From Sabellastarte sp. h YS-2021 (taxonomy: Eukaryota > Annelida > Polychaeta > Sabellida > Sabellidae), in assembly GCA_964017235.1 (NCBI GenBank), contig OZ024929.1, positions 25,417,464 to 25,481,463 on the forward strand: a stretch of 64,000 nucleotides of DNA. Reading direction: 5' to 3'. Both the position numbers and the translations under genes were made by a program. The notes beneath the pieces were generated by a model. That model was not told the origin of the DNA and made no database searches. It saw only the letters and a program-made list of their open reading frames with translations. Positions 1 through 11,996 of the stretch are shown one piece after another. The number at the start of each line of letters is the position of its first letter. Positions within the stretch are counted from its first letter, which is position 1.

Positions 1-697
1 TGTTGATTTGTTTCAGTTGCATTGGGTAGGGTGCATAAAAGGGATTAGTGATAAAATATTATTTCATTTTACGCCTCCTTCTTTTTTCTTCTTAATATTG
101 ATATATATTAATAACTATGCTTTTTACAAAAAAAGTTTTTGTATCACTAATAAATGTTTTTGTTTGTTCTGTTCAATATATGTCTCACAATAAGCCAAAT
201 GCAGTTCTAATAAATATATAAGTTTTTATTGTATTACAACTTTTACACTTAAAAGCAACAGAACAAACCTGTCCACTAATATCAAACTGGTGAGGTATCA
301 AAAAGGCCAAGAGGAATAGTTGGGCGTTTCGAAATGGCCAAACCATTTCTAAACCTTGCAAAACGGCTGTGGCTGTTTCGAAAGGGCCAAAGGTTTTGAA
401 ACGGCAAGTAACACGTGCAGTAACCTGGTGGGTTTCAGTGTGGAATCTTGACAAACTATTCTGCACTGCTTTCCATTTAGAAAGTACTTGTAGAGTGCAC
501 TCATTCCACTAGGCCTCTTTTCTAAAAATTTGGGATTTTTTTGGTATCCAGAATATGATTCAGATATTTTTCATAATGTAATCATTCTTTTCTTTGGTCA
601 GACCCTACCCACGTAAAAATTCAGAAAAATGTGTTCATTACTTTGGTAGTCATCCTGAATACAAAGTCAAATGAACACACCCAAAAACACCATGAGA
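1..697. other. No gene identified
   Basis: AT-rich non-coding sequence. The only local structure I see is at 325-400, where a segment reading TTTCGAAA next to GGCCAAA occurs twice with changes. The short reading frames here have no similarity I recognise. Confidence 0.5.
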
Positions 698-925
698 GGG
701 GCCAAGGTGGCAGAGTGGTAACACTCTCGCCTCCCACCTCTGAGTTCGGTTCCTGGCCTGACCTCAAGTGGGAAAGCTGGTAGTTGCTTGCTGTTGGTTG
801 GCAGTTTACAGTACAGAACCTTGACCACCTGTATGTACTGGGTTCATCTACCCATAAAACTACTCGTTGTGATATGACCTATACAATGTGTTGAAAGCAA
901 TGTACAACCCCAAATAAATAAATAT
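698..925 (+). mobile_element. tRNA-derived SINE, full length
   Basis: The head reads like a tRNA gene: an A-box-like TGGCAGAGTGG at about 708-718 and a degenerate B box near 747. A conserved body follows (AAGTGGGAAAGCTGGTAG) and an AAATAAATAAAT tail. Near-matching direct repeats CACCATGAGA (688-697) and CACAATGAGA (926-935) flank it and look like a target-site duplication. It belongs to the same family as the copies at 48150, 57351 and 58869. It is a non-coding retroposon that depends on LINE machinery. It is more diverged than the copies at 57-59 kb, so it is probably older. Confidence 0.85.
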
Positions 926-935
926 CACAATGAGA

Positions 936-1983
936 AAACACAGGTTTATACTTATATGAGGACCTTATAGAGCTGGAGGAAATGTAATGTCTTAACTTTA
1001 TAGTGTTCAGCAGCCATAACTTTGCAGGCCAGAGTTCAAATATATATTTTATTATATATAAATATTATAAATGTCATAAACATGTATTTTGTGTGTGCAG
1101 AAGTACTATATGTCTGGGTAACTTGTAAATAGATTGCAAATATCTGTTCTTCTATCTTTGACTTTGTGTAAGTACTATTAGTCTAGTGCAAAGTGTATTT
1201 GTAAATCTTTGTAAAGATTAATTTTCATGAAATAGTTCAGTACTTATTTCAAAACAAGTACATGCAAATCAGTCACTTGACAATCAAAATTTGTGGTTTC
1301 AGAGACATGATGAATGTTGTAAGCTTACCAGTATATAGTAGCATTTCCTGATTCTGATATTGCCCAACTTCAAACCAATACACAGGAAAAAGCAACTGGT
1401 TCACTAAAGTGCTGAGTGCAGGCTCAAGTTAACTGTTGGTTTTTTTTCCTTTTTTTGCATGAATCTCCAGTGCATTGCAGTGTTAATTTGAAGCAGGTGT
1501 CTATTTAAAATATAACAATTAGTTCTGATATGACCTCAAGTTATTGAAAGAGAATTAAAACCCCAAATGTTTACATTTGCCTAAGATTAATTAAACAGCA
1601 CCAACATTGTGATGAATAATTATTTACATGGGTCATGCAATCTATTTCAACCAAGTATGAAATAATTCAACCAGTTAATGATTGCAGAATGAATGGTAAA
1701 TGGAACAGAAGTATACTTAGGTTTTATTCTTAGGCATTAAATAAGCAAAGTGTGTGTTTTATTTTGTTTAACATAGTGTTGTGTTTCACATAATGTTGAA
1801 AAAATGTTTCTTTGTATATTGTTGTTCATAAAATTATACACAGGACACACACTGGTAGCTGTGGTTTTGTTACTGTTTTCTTGCATAATGGAAATAAATG
1901 GAACTTTTTAAGCACCGGTCTTTCAATTAAACACAAATACAGTTGAACTATGTAAAGTCAGAAATTCTCATACCTGGATAATT
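936..1983. other. No gene identified
   Basis: AT-rich intergenic or intronic sequence with T-runs. I find no coding signal, tandem array or terminal repeat here. Confidence 0.5.
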
Positions 1984-3674
1984 ATGTCCACCCCACTGGG
2001 GGGTGGACATATTATTTTTGCTTTTTCCGGCGTCCGGCGTCCACAGTCCGTCATGCTTGGTTTCCGGTCATTTCAAGGAAAAGTATTTATCCTATGTTTA
2101 CCAAATTTGGTATGGGTGTTTATTGGGTTTATTGCTTTTGGTGAAGATAGCTCTATAGCTAACTGAGTAATAGCTACTTAGTTACTTTTGTGTACTTCTT
2201 TTGTTTCCGGGCATTTTAAGGAAAAATATTTGACATATCTTTATCACATTTGGTATGAGCAATAGTTAGGTCAACAGCTTGCTTGGGATTGCTTTTAATA
2301 GCTATAAAACTCACTCAGTAATAGCTACTTATCTACTTTTAGTAGCTTTTTATTTTAAGCATTTTAAAGGAAAAGTATTTCACCTATGTTCAGGAACAGT
2401 ATTTATCCTGTCTTTACCAAATTTGGTATGGGTGTTTATTGGGTTAATAGCTTGCATGGGATTGCTTTTGGTGAAGATAGCTCTATAGATAACTGAGTAA
2501 TAGCTACTTAGCTACTTTTGTATACTTCTTTTGTTTCCAGGCATTTTAAGGAAAAAATTTGACATATCTATACCAAATTTGGTATGAGCATTAGTTAGGT
2601 CAATAGCTTGCTTGGGATTGCTTTAGTGATAATAGCTGTATAACTGACTGAGTAATAACTACTTACCTACTTTGAGTAGCTTTTTTATTTTAAGCATTTT
2701 GAAGGAAAGTATTTCACCTATGTTCACAAAATTTGGGATGGAGGATTATTGGATCAGTAGCTTGTGTGGGATTGCTTTTGGTGATAATACCTTTATAGCT
2801 AACTGAGTAATAGCTACTGTGCTATATAGCTATTATGCTATTTTAAGTTGACTTTTTTTGGACATTATAATAAAACAATGTTTTCTAGCTTCACAAAAAT
2901 TTATATGAAGGATAATTGGGTCAGTAGTTTGGCCAGGATAGCTTTTGGTTGATATAGCTTTGTAGCTATCTGAGTAATAGCTGCTTTGCTACTTTGAGCC
3001 TACTCTGAATTGCATTTCTGTTTTTCATTCTTTAAAGGAAACATATTTAACACATCTTTTTAAAATTTGGTATGAAGGTTTATAGCGTCAATTGCTTGCT
3101 TGGTATTGTTGTTGATGATAATAGCTTTAACCTCCTGAGTAATAGCTACATAGCAACAAACATAAAAACATAAATATGTACATGTATTATCTCCTAAACC
3201 ATGCGAGATAGAGCGATATCGTCGAAAGTTTTGACCCACAGAGTATCTAAGAAATGTACTATAGGCAATTTTCAAAAAATTTTCCTCTCCCCAAAAATGG
3301 TGGCCATTTTGAAGTTTCGAATTGTTGCCAAAGATGGAAAAACACAAATTTGCTTCTATCTCCTTAACCATGCAAGATAGAGCGATTTCGTCAAAATTTT
3401 CCACCCATATGGTATCTCAGCAAACTACTCTTTGCAATTTTCAAAAAATTTCCTCCCCCCCCCCCCCCATTTTGAATTTTCAAATTTTTGCCAAAAATCC
3501 AAAAACACAAAGTTTCTTTTATCTCCTTAACTGTGTGAGATAGAGCAATTTCGTCGATTTCCATCCACAGGGCATATCAGCAATCTATTCTTGCCAATTT
3601 TGTCCAAGTTTTAGAGCAAAACTCGTGCTTCCCTTTGGGTGGACATTACGCATGCCAATGCGTCCTATTGCTAG
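1984..3674 (+). mobile_element. Helentron-like non-autonomous element with tandem cores
   Basis: The left end is a palindrome (TGTCCACCCC, short loop, then GGGGTGGACA, about 1986-2009). One arm, GGGTGGACA, recurs near the right end at 3637-3645. A perfect 6-bp hairpin, ACGCAT-gcca-ATGCGT, lies at 3648-3663, and the element stops at CTAG (3671-3674) before TTTT. The left flank ends in TT. This is the layout known for Helentron-associated elements: terminal palindrome or sub-terminal inverted repeat, 3' hairpin, CTRR-type end, T-T insertion. The interior has about seven degenerate units of roughly 165 bp (2040-3150) and then about three units of roughly 170 bp (3180-3600). There is no coding capacity. 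Confidence 0.7.
2040..3150 (+). repeat. ~165-bp tandem core repeats
   Basis: The phrase GAGTAATAGCTACTTA and close variants recur every 150-180 bp, together with AAATTTGGTATG and a TTTTAAGGAAAA-like segment. The units are diverged, so the array is old. A second array with a different unit (centred on ATCTCCTTAACC and GATAGAGCGAT) follows at about 3180-3600. Both lie inside the Helentron-like element. Confidence 0.75.
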
Positions 3675-3784
3675 TTTTCGGTTGGAAACAACATTTGGCA
3701 ACTTGATATTTATTATTTGGAAAGTAAAACTAACATTTTTACTGTAAAGTTGTTTTGTTGTATGTTACCTTTATTAAAATGACC

Positions 3785-3925
3785 TAGCTTATTCCTGACT
3801 GCAGCTTATACTTTGAATAACACCTTTATTGCACTTTATATGCTGTAGCTTATTCGTGACTGCTGCTTATACTTTAAATAGGACCTTTATTGCACTTTAT
3901 ATGCTGTAGCTTATTGCAGACTCCT
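3785..3925 (+). repeat. 61-bp tandem repeat, about 2.3 copies
   Basis: TAGCTTATTC starts near 3785 and 3846, and TAGCTTATTG near 3907, a 61-bp period. The units include TTTATTGCACTTTATATGCT. No coding potential. Confidence 0.8.
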
Positions 3926-3928
3926 GTT

Positions 3929-4180
3929 TGAGTGTTATTTGTTCCATTTGCAAAACCGTGTGATCATGCATTCACCTTTGCATACAGATTTCCACTAGCT
4001 GAGTGGTTTACCTGAGTGTTATTTGTTCCATTTGCAAAATCGTGTGATCATGCATTCACCTTTGCATACAGATTTCCACTAGCTGAGTGGTTTACCTGAG
4101 TGTAATTTGTTCAGTTTGCAGCACCGTGTGGTCATGCATTCACCTTTGGATACAGATCTTCCACTGGCTGAGTGGTTTAC
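3929..4180 (+). repeat. 84-bp tandem repeat, 3 copies
   Basis: GAGTGTTATTTGTTCC begins near 3929 and 4013, with a variant near 4097, giving a period of 84 bp. Each unit contains GTGATCATGCATTCACCTTT (or a one-base variant) and TCCACTAGCTGAGTGG. Units 1 and 2 are nearly identical, unit 3 more diverged. The period is divisible by three, but I find no conserved open frame through all three units. Confidence 0.85.
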
Positions 4181-6054
4181 AATTTTGTTTTCTTGTAACT
4201 TCCCTCTCATCTCTCTGGTCATTGGTTTCAAATCTATTTTCACTGAGGCTTTGTCCAAATATAGTATTAACTTTTGAAAAGGACATAAAACGGCCACTTT
4301 AACTTCAAGTTCAATTTATTACCTCATGATTCCCCAAGACTACTTACATAAGTGTCCATCCCATCTCCACCATGCAATCACTTCTTCAAGTCTTAGCCAG
4401 GAAAGATGAAAGTTTGCAAAAGGTGTGATGCCATTGATGGTGTACCTTGAGATGAAAAACTATAACTGATGGAAACAATAACCTACGAATTCAAAAAGTG
4501 TATCAGATTTGCCCTCCTCCCTCCGACCCACTTCAAGGTTAATTGTTGTCGTAAAGGTCATTTTCATATATTTTGCAGTTCATATCACAAAGTAATTCCT
4601 GGAATGGAATAGGATTGCATATAATAATTCTCTGGGAGTCAATGAAAGTTCTGCAAAGGGATTTTGTCAACTGAGTGGGTTTCAAGGTCACTTTTATGAC
4701 CCTAAATGGGTCAGTTGTTGAGATTTTGCTGCATGACTCCTTTACCATTGAACATTGAGCTTTGAAATGTATTGAGAGGTAATAGGACACCATGGGCTAG
4801 GAATTTAAAAAGTAAATCAGGTTGCCCCAAGACCCCAGTCAAAGTGAAGACCACAGAGATTAAATTTGGAACGTGTTAACCACTCAGCTTTGTGGTTATT
4901 TTAGGTCAGAGTACTCCCACTTCAATAATGGGTGTCCTATAAACAGGTCTTAGTGAGATTCTGGAACGAGGTTTCGGGCAAACAGTTGTAGCTAATTCTA
5001 ACAGTACTGTTGTAGTTTCTCCCTGTACAATTCCAAGGGCAGAAACATTTTATCTGTCCATTAAATGTCCATATTTCATGTTTTCAGTTCTGCCAGCTAC
5101 TGCTGTGAATCATGCCACACCTGTACAGGGAAGAGTCATCCCCTCAGGAAAAAAATGGTAGAGCTCTCTGTGGCAAATTACTCATGCAACAAATGACACA
5201 TAACCCATCCATTTGTTGGGAATGTATCAATATGTATACTAAATCAGTTAATGTGCATGGGCCAGTGAAAAGACTGTGTACAGTTTAAATAAGGCATTTG
5301 ATTTACAGTAAGAATATTGAGCGACTTTAAGTCTGAGTCACCATACCAGGGTTCCAATCCTGTAGAAAATTATACAGTAAATCTTCTCTGACTTAATTCT
5401 GTTTAGCAGAAATACAAAACCTATAATGCATCCAAAAATAAGACGAGGCAAGACAAGCTCCATTACAAGGATCACTAATTCGCTATTACCATCATAAATG
5501 TATCGGCATACCTGATTTTTTTTCCTCCAATAAAATAGTAATCTATTTCTTTATTTGTGTAAAGGTAAGAAAACCAGGTTTTATGAAGAACATTTTTCTG
5601 CAGTAACCTTACAAAAGCTGATTATTTTCCCTGTGGACTTTTATGTTGTACCATGACACTGAATGACTTTAAGTCATCCCTGCGCTGTTTCTTTGATCTG
5701 ATATCACTGATTGCTTTCATCCTAATGCATGCGTTCTTTCTGTAGCTTTTATTTTCTTTTGCTGCTAATACCTGGTATTTTCATTGATTCCCCCACTTCC
5801 CAATAATGACAAGAGACCCTCCATGGATACATCAGAAGGGATTCTAACCAATCAGAGGTTTTGTTACATTGCAGTGGCACTACTGGTGGCAGTTGATTCA
5901 AAGCATGTTTACCTGTGTATGACAATTGTCCTCAACAGACAGGGTTATACACTTTTTTACACAGCTGTTCCGTCCATTATTGGATTGGAAATGAAAGTCA
6001 CAAAATTACCCAATAGGAGCTTTCAGGGACACTTATTGTTATCGACACTTATAG
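4181..6054. other. No gene identified
   Basis: Unique-looking AT-rich sequence. A 93-codon open frame at 5784-6065 has no family resemblance and runs into a transposon end, so I do not call it. Nothing else is supportable. Confidence 0.45.
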
Positions 6055-6062
6055 CCATTCAC

Positions 6063-6283
6063 TAGCGGATTGGGGGTTTGAACCCCCCCTCGAAAAATAA
6101 TGTAAAGGGGTTCAACCCAAAGTACAAAAATATTTCTTGAGAGTGATGTTAAATTTACAGGAAATGCACTATATTTTTACCAAAAATTAATTTTTTCCCT
6201 GGGGGAGCATGCCCCCCGACCCCCCTAGTTATGGTATGTCTGATGTGAACCCCCACCTTACTTAAAAGCTGGATCCGCCCTTG
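6063..6283 (+). mobile_element. Short hAT-like non-autonomous element
   Basis: A 221-bp unit with G- and C-runs near both ends. The right end is GGATCCGCCCTTG; its reverse complement (CAAGGGCGGATCC) resembles the left end (TAGCGGATT). CCATTCAC (6055-6062) and CCATTTAC (6284-6291) flank it, a 7-of-8 match suggesting the 8-bp duplication made by hAT transposases. A second copy lies at 45485-45773. No coding capacity. The hAT assignment is an inference from the duplication size and terminal bases. Confidence 0.6.
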
Positions 6284-6525
6284 CCATTTACTCTTTAAGG
6301 AAAATGGTTATGGTAGTCATACAAAGATTGAAATAAATCAAACAAAGTCTTTTAGGTACCAAGAGATACTTCTTGAGCACTTAAGTATGCGTGGGAAGCT
6401 TTAGGTTTTGTTACAGTTGAAGAATACATTGTTGCTGCAGGGTTGAGGTTGTCGTACAAGTTGAAAAACATACTTTCAGATGACTGATACAACTGTTAAA
6501 AGCCATCAGGAGAATTTTTATACTA

Positions 6526-6970
6526 GGCGTATTCCACAACTTGAGATCTGTGTGATCTTTGTGATCCAGATCAAGAGCGAGATCCTTCAGATCAGTAGGA
6601 TCTGTGAAATGCAAAAATTGCAGAAATGATGATCCAAGATGGCCACTGAAATGTCATGCTTTGCATCTTTGGATATATATATATCTTTTTGCATCTTTTT
6701 CATATACACATCAATTGATAATAGAATAACCAAATCCTGCCCCAGTTATAGAAATATTAACAATTAAAATTATAAATGAAAATTACAAGCCTGGTGTTTT
6801 CTGCCATCTTTACAAAGAATTGTGGGATATCTCACAGATCTGATCTCTCGAATCCACCTTTTCATGAGATCACTCAGATCATGATCTGGATCAGTCAGAT
6901 CACGTTCTTTTGACCTGATCTGTTGATCCGTCGAATCTGGATTCTACAGATCACGGCTGTGGAATACGCC
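6526..6970. mobile_element. GATC-rich MITE with TA duplication
   Basis: Terminal inverted repeats GGCGTATTCCACA at the left and TGTGGAATACGCC at the right, directly flanked by TA (6524-6525 and 6971-6972). The roughly 110 bp inside each end are packed with GATC, AGATCTG and GATCCAGATC motifs. The middle is AT-rich and has no coding frame. Size (445 bp), TIRs and TA duplication fit a DNA-transposon MITE. The superfamily (for example ISL2EU or mariner-like) cannot be fixed without a transposase. Confidence 0.8.
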
Positions 6971-6972
6971 TA

Positions 6973-8589
6973 CTGATTATGCAGAAATAAGTATGAAAAT
7001 TGACATTATTTTTCATGTTCAAAGAAGATTGATGAGATGCTACGACATAAAATATATGCATAAATCTAAAATAATTTTATATAATCCTTTTTGTCTTTAT
7101 TAATTGAGCACAACTCCATTTGTAAGAAGACTTTATACAATTTTATTATTAACTGTTGACTTATTATAAAAAAGTAACTTTGCATGTACAAAACTGTGTT
7201 TTATTGCTATGACCTAAATATCCCAATCCCCTTATGTACTGATGTCTTTAATCATTTACAATGCAAGGCTCCCCACCCCCAACCCTCATCTTTCTCTGTT
7301 ATCTGACTTTTACCACATCCAGTGCAGTGTAAATCATTCAAAGGATAGGCCATTAAGTTTATAATTTTCACACAGCAAGAATTAATCAGTTGTTACACCA
7401 CCCAGGGGGTTGCAGTAAAACACTGAGGCTTTGTCTCAGCTCATATTGTGTCAACATGTCATAAAGATATCTAGTAGTCATAGGGACTGTTATTCAATAG
7501 CTGAATATACAAATAAATTGTTACAATTACAGCTCTTTATATATATATATTTTTTTTAAATTAGGAAATTTCCAGTCTTAGCAAGTAGTAAATTAAAATG
7601 AGTTTCTCACAAAGCTATTTTGTACTTTTAAAATTTTTACATCTGGAAAATTCATCATATAAAGCACTTTATTAAATATTCAGAGCTACATATTCCTGTC
7701 CTTTCAGTCTGTTAAATGAAAAGGTAAAAATTCATTCTTTGTGTCATGTGGAGAATACAGGCTGCATATACTGTATCCGTTTCTGTGGCATGAAATATTT
7801 CTACTTCCCTTTACAGAATTCCGTTCTGTCACAGGTTTAAACCACCCCGTCTGTATAGTCCCATCCTTTTGTACTCCTGGGTACAGAAGAATACATATGT
7901 TCTGGGTCATTCAGGCACTGGTGTCGGATTGAAATGCCACCCTGAGCCATTTGATCATCAAACAAATACAACTGGATATTGAAATAGAGGTGCACAGAAA
8001 AAAAAGCGTGGTGGAAAAAATGATGGTGGAAAGAAAGCCTGGTGGAAAGAAAACCTGGTGTTTTCTGGAAAACATGGAAAAAAGCCTGGTGTTTCTTTTT
8101 TGTTTCTGTACATATCCAGATTAATGATGAAGTAGAACTAAAACAGTAATTTATTCCAATGATTTGATTAAAGCAAGAAATATACGAAAGAAACATTTTG
8201 CATACTCTACAAACAAACATTTAAACATTTGATTAAAAATGAAACACAAAATACACAAATGTTAAATCAGCACTTTGTACATGTGAAGAAAAGCATAATC
8301 ATATTACATTTTTTACATTATCAACAATTGAAAAGTCTTATACAATGGCCAATTCCCTGCAAAAAATCTTCAACAGACTTGTCTCCATTTTTCCTAGCTT
8401 GGCAGATGTTTCTTCTGTAAATCTTTTGTGGCCTTTCTTATTCTCTTTGTGGGGGGCTCGCCTGTTTTCCTGTAGAATCATTGTGCACATCATACTTTCA
8501 TCCTCTTTAACGTGAGTGATTAGCCTCCATACTGAAGGGTGGCAGTGTCCAACTAGTTTATTAAAGGTAGAGGATATTTACAGAACGGC
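6973..8589. other. No gene identified
   Basis: AT-rich. A 127-codon minus-strand frame at 7837-8220 is low-complexity (His/Phe/Ser-rich) and arises partly from a local repeat of GGTGGAAA/GCCTGGTG at 8010-8095, so it is not called. Confidence 0.45.
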
Positions 8590-10100
8590 TGTGCACGCTA
8601 GATCAGTTTCACTGCTAGCATACCCAACGGTTGTGTACGCAAGATCTATTTGACTGCTAGCGTACCCAACGGTTGGGTACACAAGATTTATATCACTGCA
8701 TACCCAATGGTTGGGTACGCTAACAGAGATATTAGTCTAGTGTATCCAACGGTTGTGTACCCAAGATTTATATCAGTGCTAGTGTGCCCAACGGCTGTGT
8801 ATATACACTACTGGCATACCCAACTACCCTGCACCCAAGGCACTGAACCCTATGTTCCCAATGGCTGTGTACACTAGATCAGTTTCACTGCTAGTGTAGC
8901 CAATGGTTGGGTACGCAAGATGTATTACACTGCTAGCGTTCCCAACGGTTGTGTACGCTAGCAGGGATATCAGTCTCAGTCTAGTGTACCCAATGGTTGT
9001 GTACGTAAGATCCATTTCACTGCTACTGTAGCCAATGGTTGGGTGTGCAAGATGTATTACACTGCTAGCGTTCCCAACGGTTGTGTACGCTAGCAGGGAT
9101 ATCAGTCTCAGTCTAGCATACCCAATGGTTGTGTACTTTAGCAGTGATATGGGTCTAGCTTACCCAAAGACTGTGTATGGAAGACCCATATCACTGCTAG
9201 CATACCCAACAGCTCTGTATGTACACTAACGGCATACCCAACTATCCTGCAATCAAAGCAGTGAACCCTTTGTTCCCAATGGTTGTGCACCCTACATCAA
9301 TAGCATTGTTAGTGTACCCAGCTGTTGTGTACACAAAATCTATATATGCTAGCATACCCAACGGCTGTGTATGTACACTAATGGCACATGCAACTCTCCT
9401 GCATCCAGTTAAAGCACTAAATTCTGTTTTCCCAATGGTTATGTACCCTAGATTAACGTCATTGATATTTTATTTTGTTAGTGTAACCAAAAGCTGTTTA
9501 AGGTACTGGCATACCCAACTACCCTGTACCCAAGGCAGTAAACTCTGTGTTCCCAATGGTTTTGCACCCAAGATCAGTATCATTGCTGGTATACCCAGTG
9601 GCTGTGTACACAAGATCCATATCACTGCTAGCACCCAGCAGTTGTGATGTTGGTCTAGTGTACCCAGTGGTTGTGCACACAAGATCTATATCGCCGCTAG
9701 TGTACCCAACAACTCCAAATTTTTTACAGCCTGCCCAATTTCTCATTACCCAAGGTAGTATGCACTCAATGGTTGTGCACTCGATATCAGTACCCTTCAC
9801 AGCGTATTCAACAGGTCTGTATCCAAGGCATTGTGAAGTAATTACAGTAGTTTTTAAGGAATTCTTTTGAGTAGTCAGAAATGGGCCAAGGACCACTCTC
9901 TGAATTAAACTTATTCAGCTTATTGTTACATTTTAACAAAGTTAATTTAAGGAAGAAGTGATTAAAATATGGGTACACTAGCACTGATCTTGTGTACATA
10001 GCCGTTGGGTACGCTAGCGATGATATAAATCTTGTATACACAGCCGTTGGGTACGCCAGACCAATATCACAACTACCGTACACAGCCGTTGGGTAAATAA
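8590..10100. mobile_element. Fold-back-type array of ~42-bp units, locus 1
   Basis: Many units of about 42 bp, built on TACCCAACGGTTGTGTACGC, then AAGATCTATATCACTGCTAG, run in one orientation from about 8590 to 9710. After a spacer of roughly 250 bp the same unit appears inverted at about 9966-10095. Inverted arms of repeated units around a unique core are the architecture of Foldback elements and of some long-TIR Mutator-like elements. Open frames over the array merely translate the repeat. A related locus with an equivalent core lies at 47816-48690. Confidence 0.75.
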
Positions 10101-10641
10101 CCACTCCGTTTATTAAAAACATTATTCCACCCTTTACAGTGGTTATTGGTGCAGTCCCCACTCAGTGTGGTGACATCTAGGTCATTCCACAGTGTTGGTA
10201 CATACATTGGAGGAATCTTTCTGAATCTGATGGCGCAACTGGATGAACCATTCTCAGCAGGGCGTCTAATTGCTCTGTAAGTACCAGATATATAAGTTGC
10301 ATTGAAATAGTCAAGGAGAGGAGTGCCATCATTGGGAGCATTGTCTTTCAGGTTTACCATACCCTCTTCTACATCTTCACCTGAAGGAAAGCCAAGCCAT
10401 CTATCATTCCACAGAAATGGCTGAAGTCAGAATCCTCCTTGTAAAGGGATGACAATCCCAAATCTTGGACTTTGCGCCAGGTGCTCTGGGTTAAATGGTA
10501 AAAGCAACCCTTTGTGTTCACATGAGACCCAGATGTGTTCTTCACAGCATTGATGACTGGCCTCTCAAGATCTAGGTGGACAGATTCTAGATCCAGTGTG
10601 AAGCCTAATTCTTCAGCTTCCCTACTGATGGCTTGCAGCAT
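10073..10641 (-). pseudogene. MULE (Mutator-like) transposase remnant
   Basis: Two minus-strand pieces in different frames, broken around 10360-10369. The upstream piece (10641-10369) contains GCFYHLTQSTWRKVQDLGL followed by DGLAFL, matching the stretch after the catalytic region of MULE-type transposases. The downstream piece (10360-10073) contains LLDYFNATYISGTYR, PTLWN and NNHCKGWNNVFNK, the usual C-terminal MULE signature (LLDYF, RTNN, EGW). The N-terminal half and the DDE residues are missing, so it cannot be active. Its last codons run into inverted fold-back units, so it may be the captured or original coding region of that element. Family identity is from motif recognition alone. Confidence 0.7.
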
Positions 10642-10649
10642 TTCCTCAT

Positions 10650-11164
10650 ATAGTTCCTGAGATTTTCCAGTAAGCAGGGCTCAGGCACAAGTTACAGCTG
10701 ATTGTCTGAGTCTTGCACGAATGACATATAACTGCTTGAACAACTTAGAAGAACCATTTCAACACCCAATTAAATGAATCTAAAATAAGTAAGTTTAATG
10801 GGAAATATCATAATTAAGCTAATAAGTATTAATGAACAAACATATCAAAATAATAATTTTTATTGGGTAACTAGCACATTTGCTTGACAATCAAATACTT
10901 TACTTTTGTTAATATGCATATTAAACTGAGGAGTATTAGTCAGCTAGCTGTAGATGTAAACATACACTGGCGATGCTAATTTCTATTTGAATAATTGTCA
11001 TTTTGTGACTTTCATTATTTAAGATTACTTTATATAACCATTAAAATAACAAATGACAATAAACCCTCATGATTTTTATTATTTAATTTGCTATGCTTTA
11101 TATGAAAACTTATCACTATATCATGACAGGAGCCAATTTGTCTATTCAGTATATTTATAATTGG
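10650..11164. other. No gene identified
   Basis: AT-rich sequence between the MULE remnant and the LINE 3' end. No coding signal seen. Confidence 0.45.
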
Positions 11165-11168
11165 ACTT

Positions 11169-11969
11169 TTATACCACTTTATCTCCCTTATTCAAAGGGA
11201 AATCTAAGGTGCAACAGAACCAAAAACACTTTTGAGGCACTTTCTGAAAAAGGCTAGGAGGAGGACGCACAAATCTCATCAGGAAGAGCATACCAAACAG
11301 TGGGGGCATCAAATGCAAAATTATAACCAAACTCTTTGACGGATTTATAAATAGAGGGTTGGAACTTTGGAATGACAAGGAAATTACCACCACTCTGATT
11401 GTGCCTGGTACTGTAAGATCTGCTGTAGGAAGAGATATATAGTAGCAAAATACTTGGAAAACCAGTGTGAAGAAACTTGTAAACAAGGGTGGCTGTTTTA
11501 AAGACTGAGCGATGTTCAACAGGAAGCCAAAGCAATTCTTAGACACAGGAGTTATACTAGTGTATCTACTGGTATTTGATATGATCCTTGTTGTGCTATT
11601 TTGGATGCACTGTAAGTTACGAATATTGAACTTAGAGAGGTTCCTGAAAAGTGAGTTACAGTAATCCAACCGACTACTAAAAAGAGCATTGGCCACAAAT
11701 ACAGAAGCATCATGAGTAAGAAACCGCCTGACATGTCTGAAGTCATGGAGTTGCACAAAACAACTTTTGCAGACATTCTGAACATGTTTGGACAGGGAAA
11801 AATCAGAATTGAACCATACATCCAAATTCTTGACTGACTCAGCAGGGCAGAGAGAACTACCCAAGATGGTGGTTGGGAAATATGCTTTTAACTTATCCCT
11901 CTGTCTTTTTGAACCAAACACAATAAAGTCAGTCTTATCTGGATTCAGTTTGGATTTACTAGGTGACAT
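11169..11969 (-). pseudogene. LINE reverse transcriptase C-terminal part, frameshifted
   Basis: Begins DDVKEWMSPSKSKLNPDKT just outside the MITE (MSPSK at 11969), then KNLDVWFNSDFSLSKHVQNV and SRLDYCNSLF, all standard for the thumb/C-terminal region of CR1-like LINEs. Around 11535 the reading shifts: the continuation LPVEHRSVFKTATLVYKFLH to FAFDAPTVWYALPDEI lies in another frame (11535-11254). The piece therefore carries at least one frameshift plus the MITE interruption. It is a fossil with no expected function. Confidence 0.8.
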
Positions 11970-11996
11970 CCACTCTTTTACATCATCTAGTTACCT

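Noticed and set aside
3785..4180. CRISPR-like array
   Set aside because: Units are contiguous tandem copies without unique spacers, in an animal genome.
7837..8220. 127-codon minus-strand frame
   Set aside because: Low-complexity composition partly derived from a local repeat, with no recognisable domain.
8650..9896. Several 60-140-codon frames with repeated peptides
   Set aside because: All translate the fold-back array. Periodic peptide patterns follow from the 42-bp unit and no frame is preferred.
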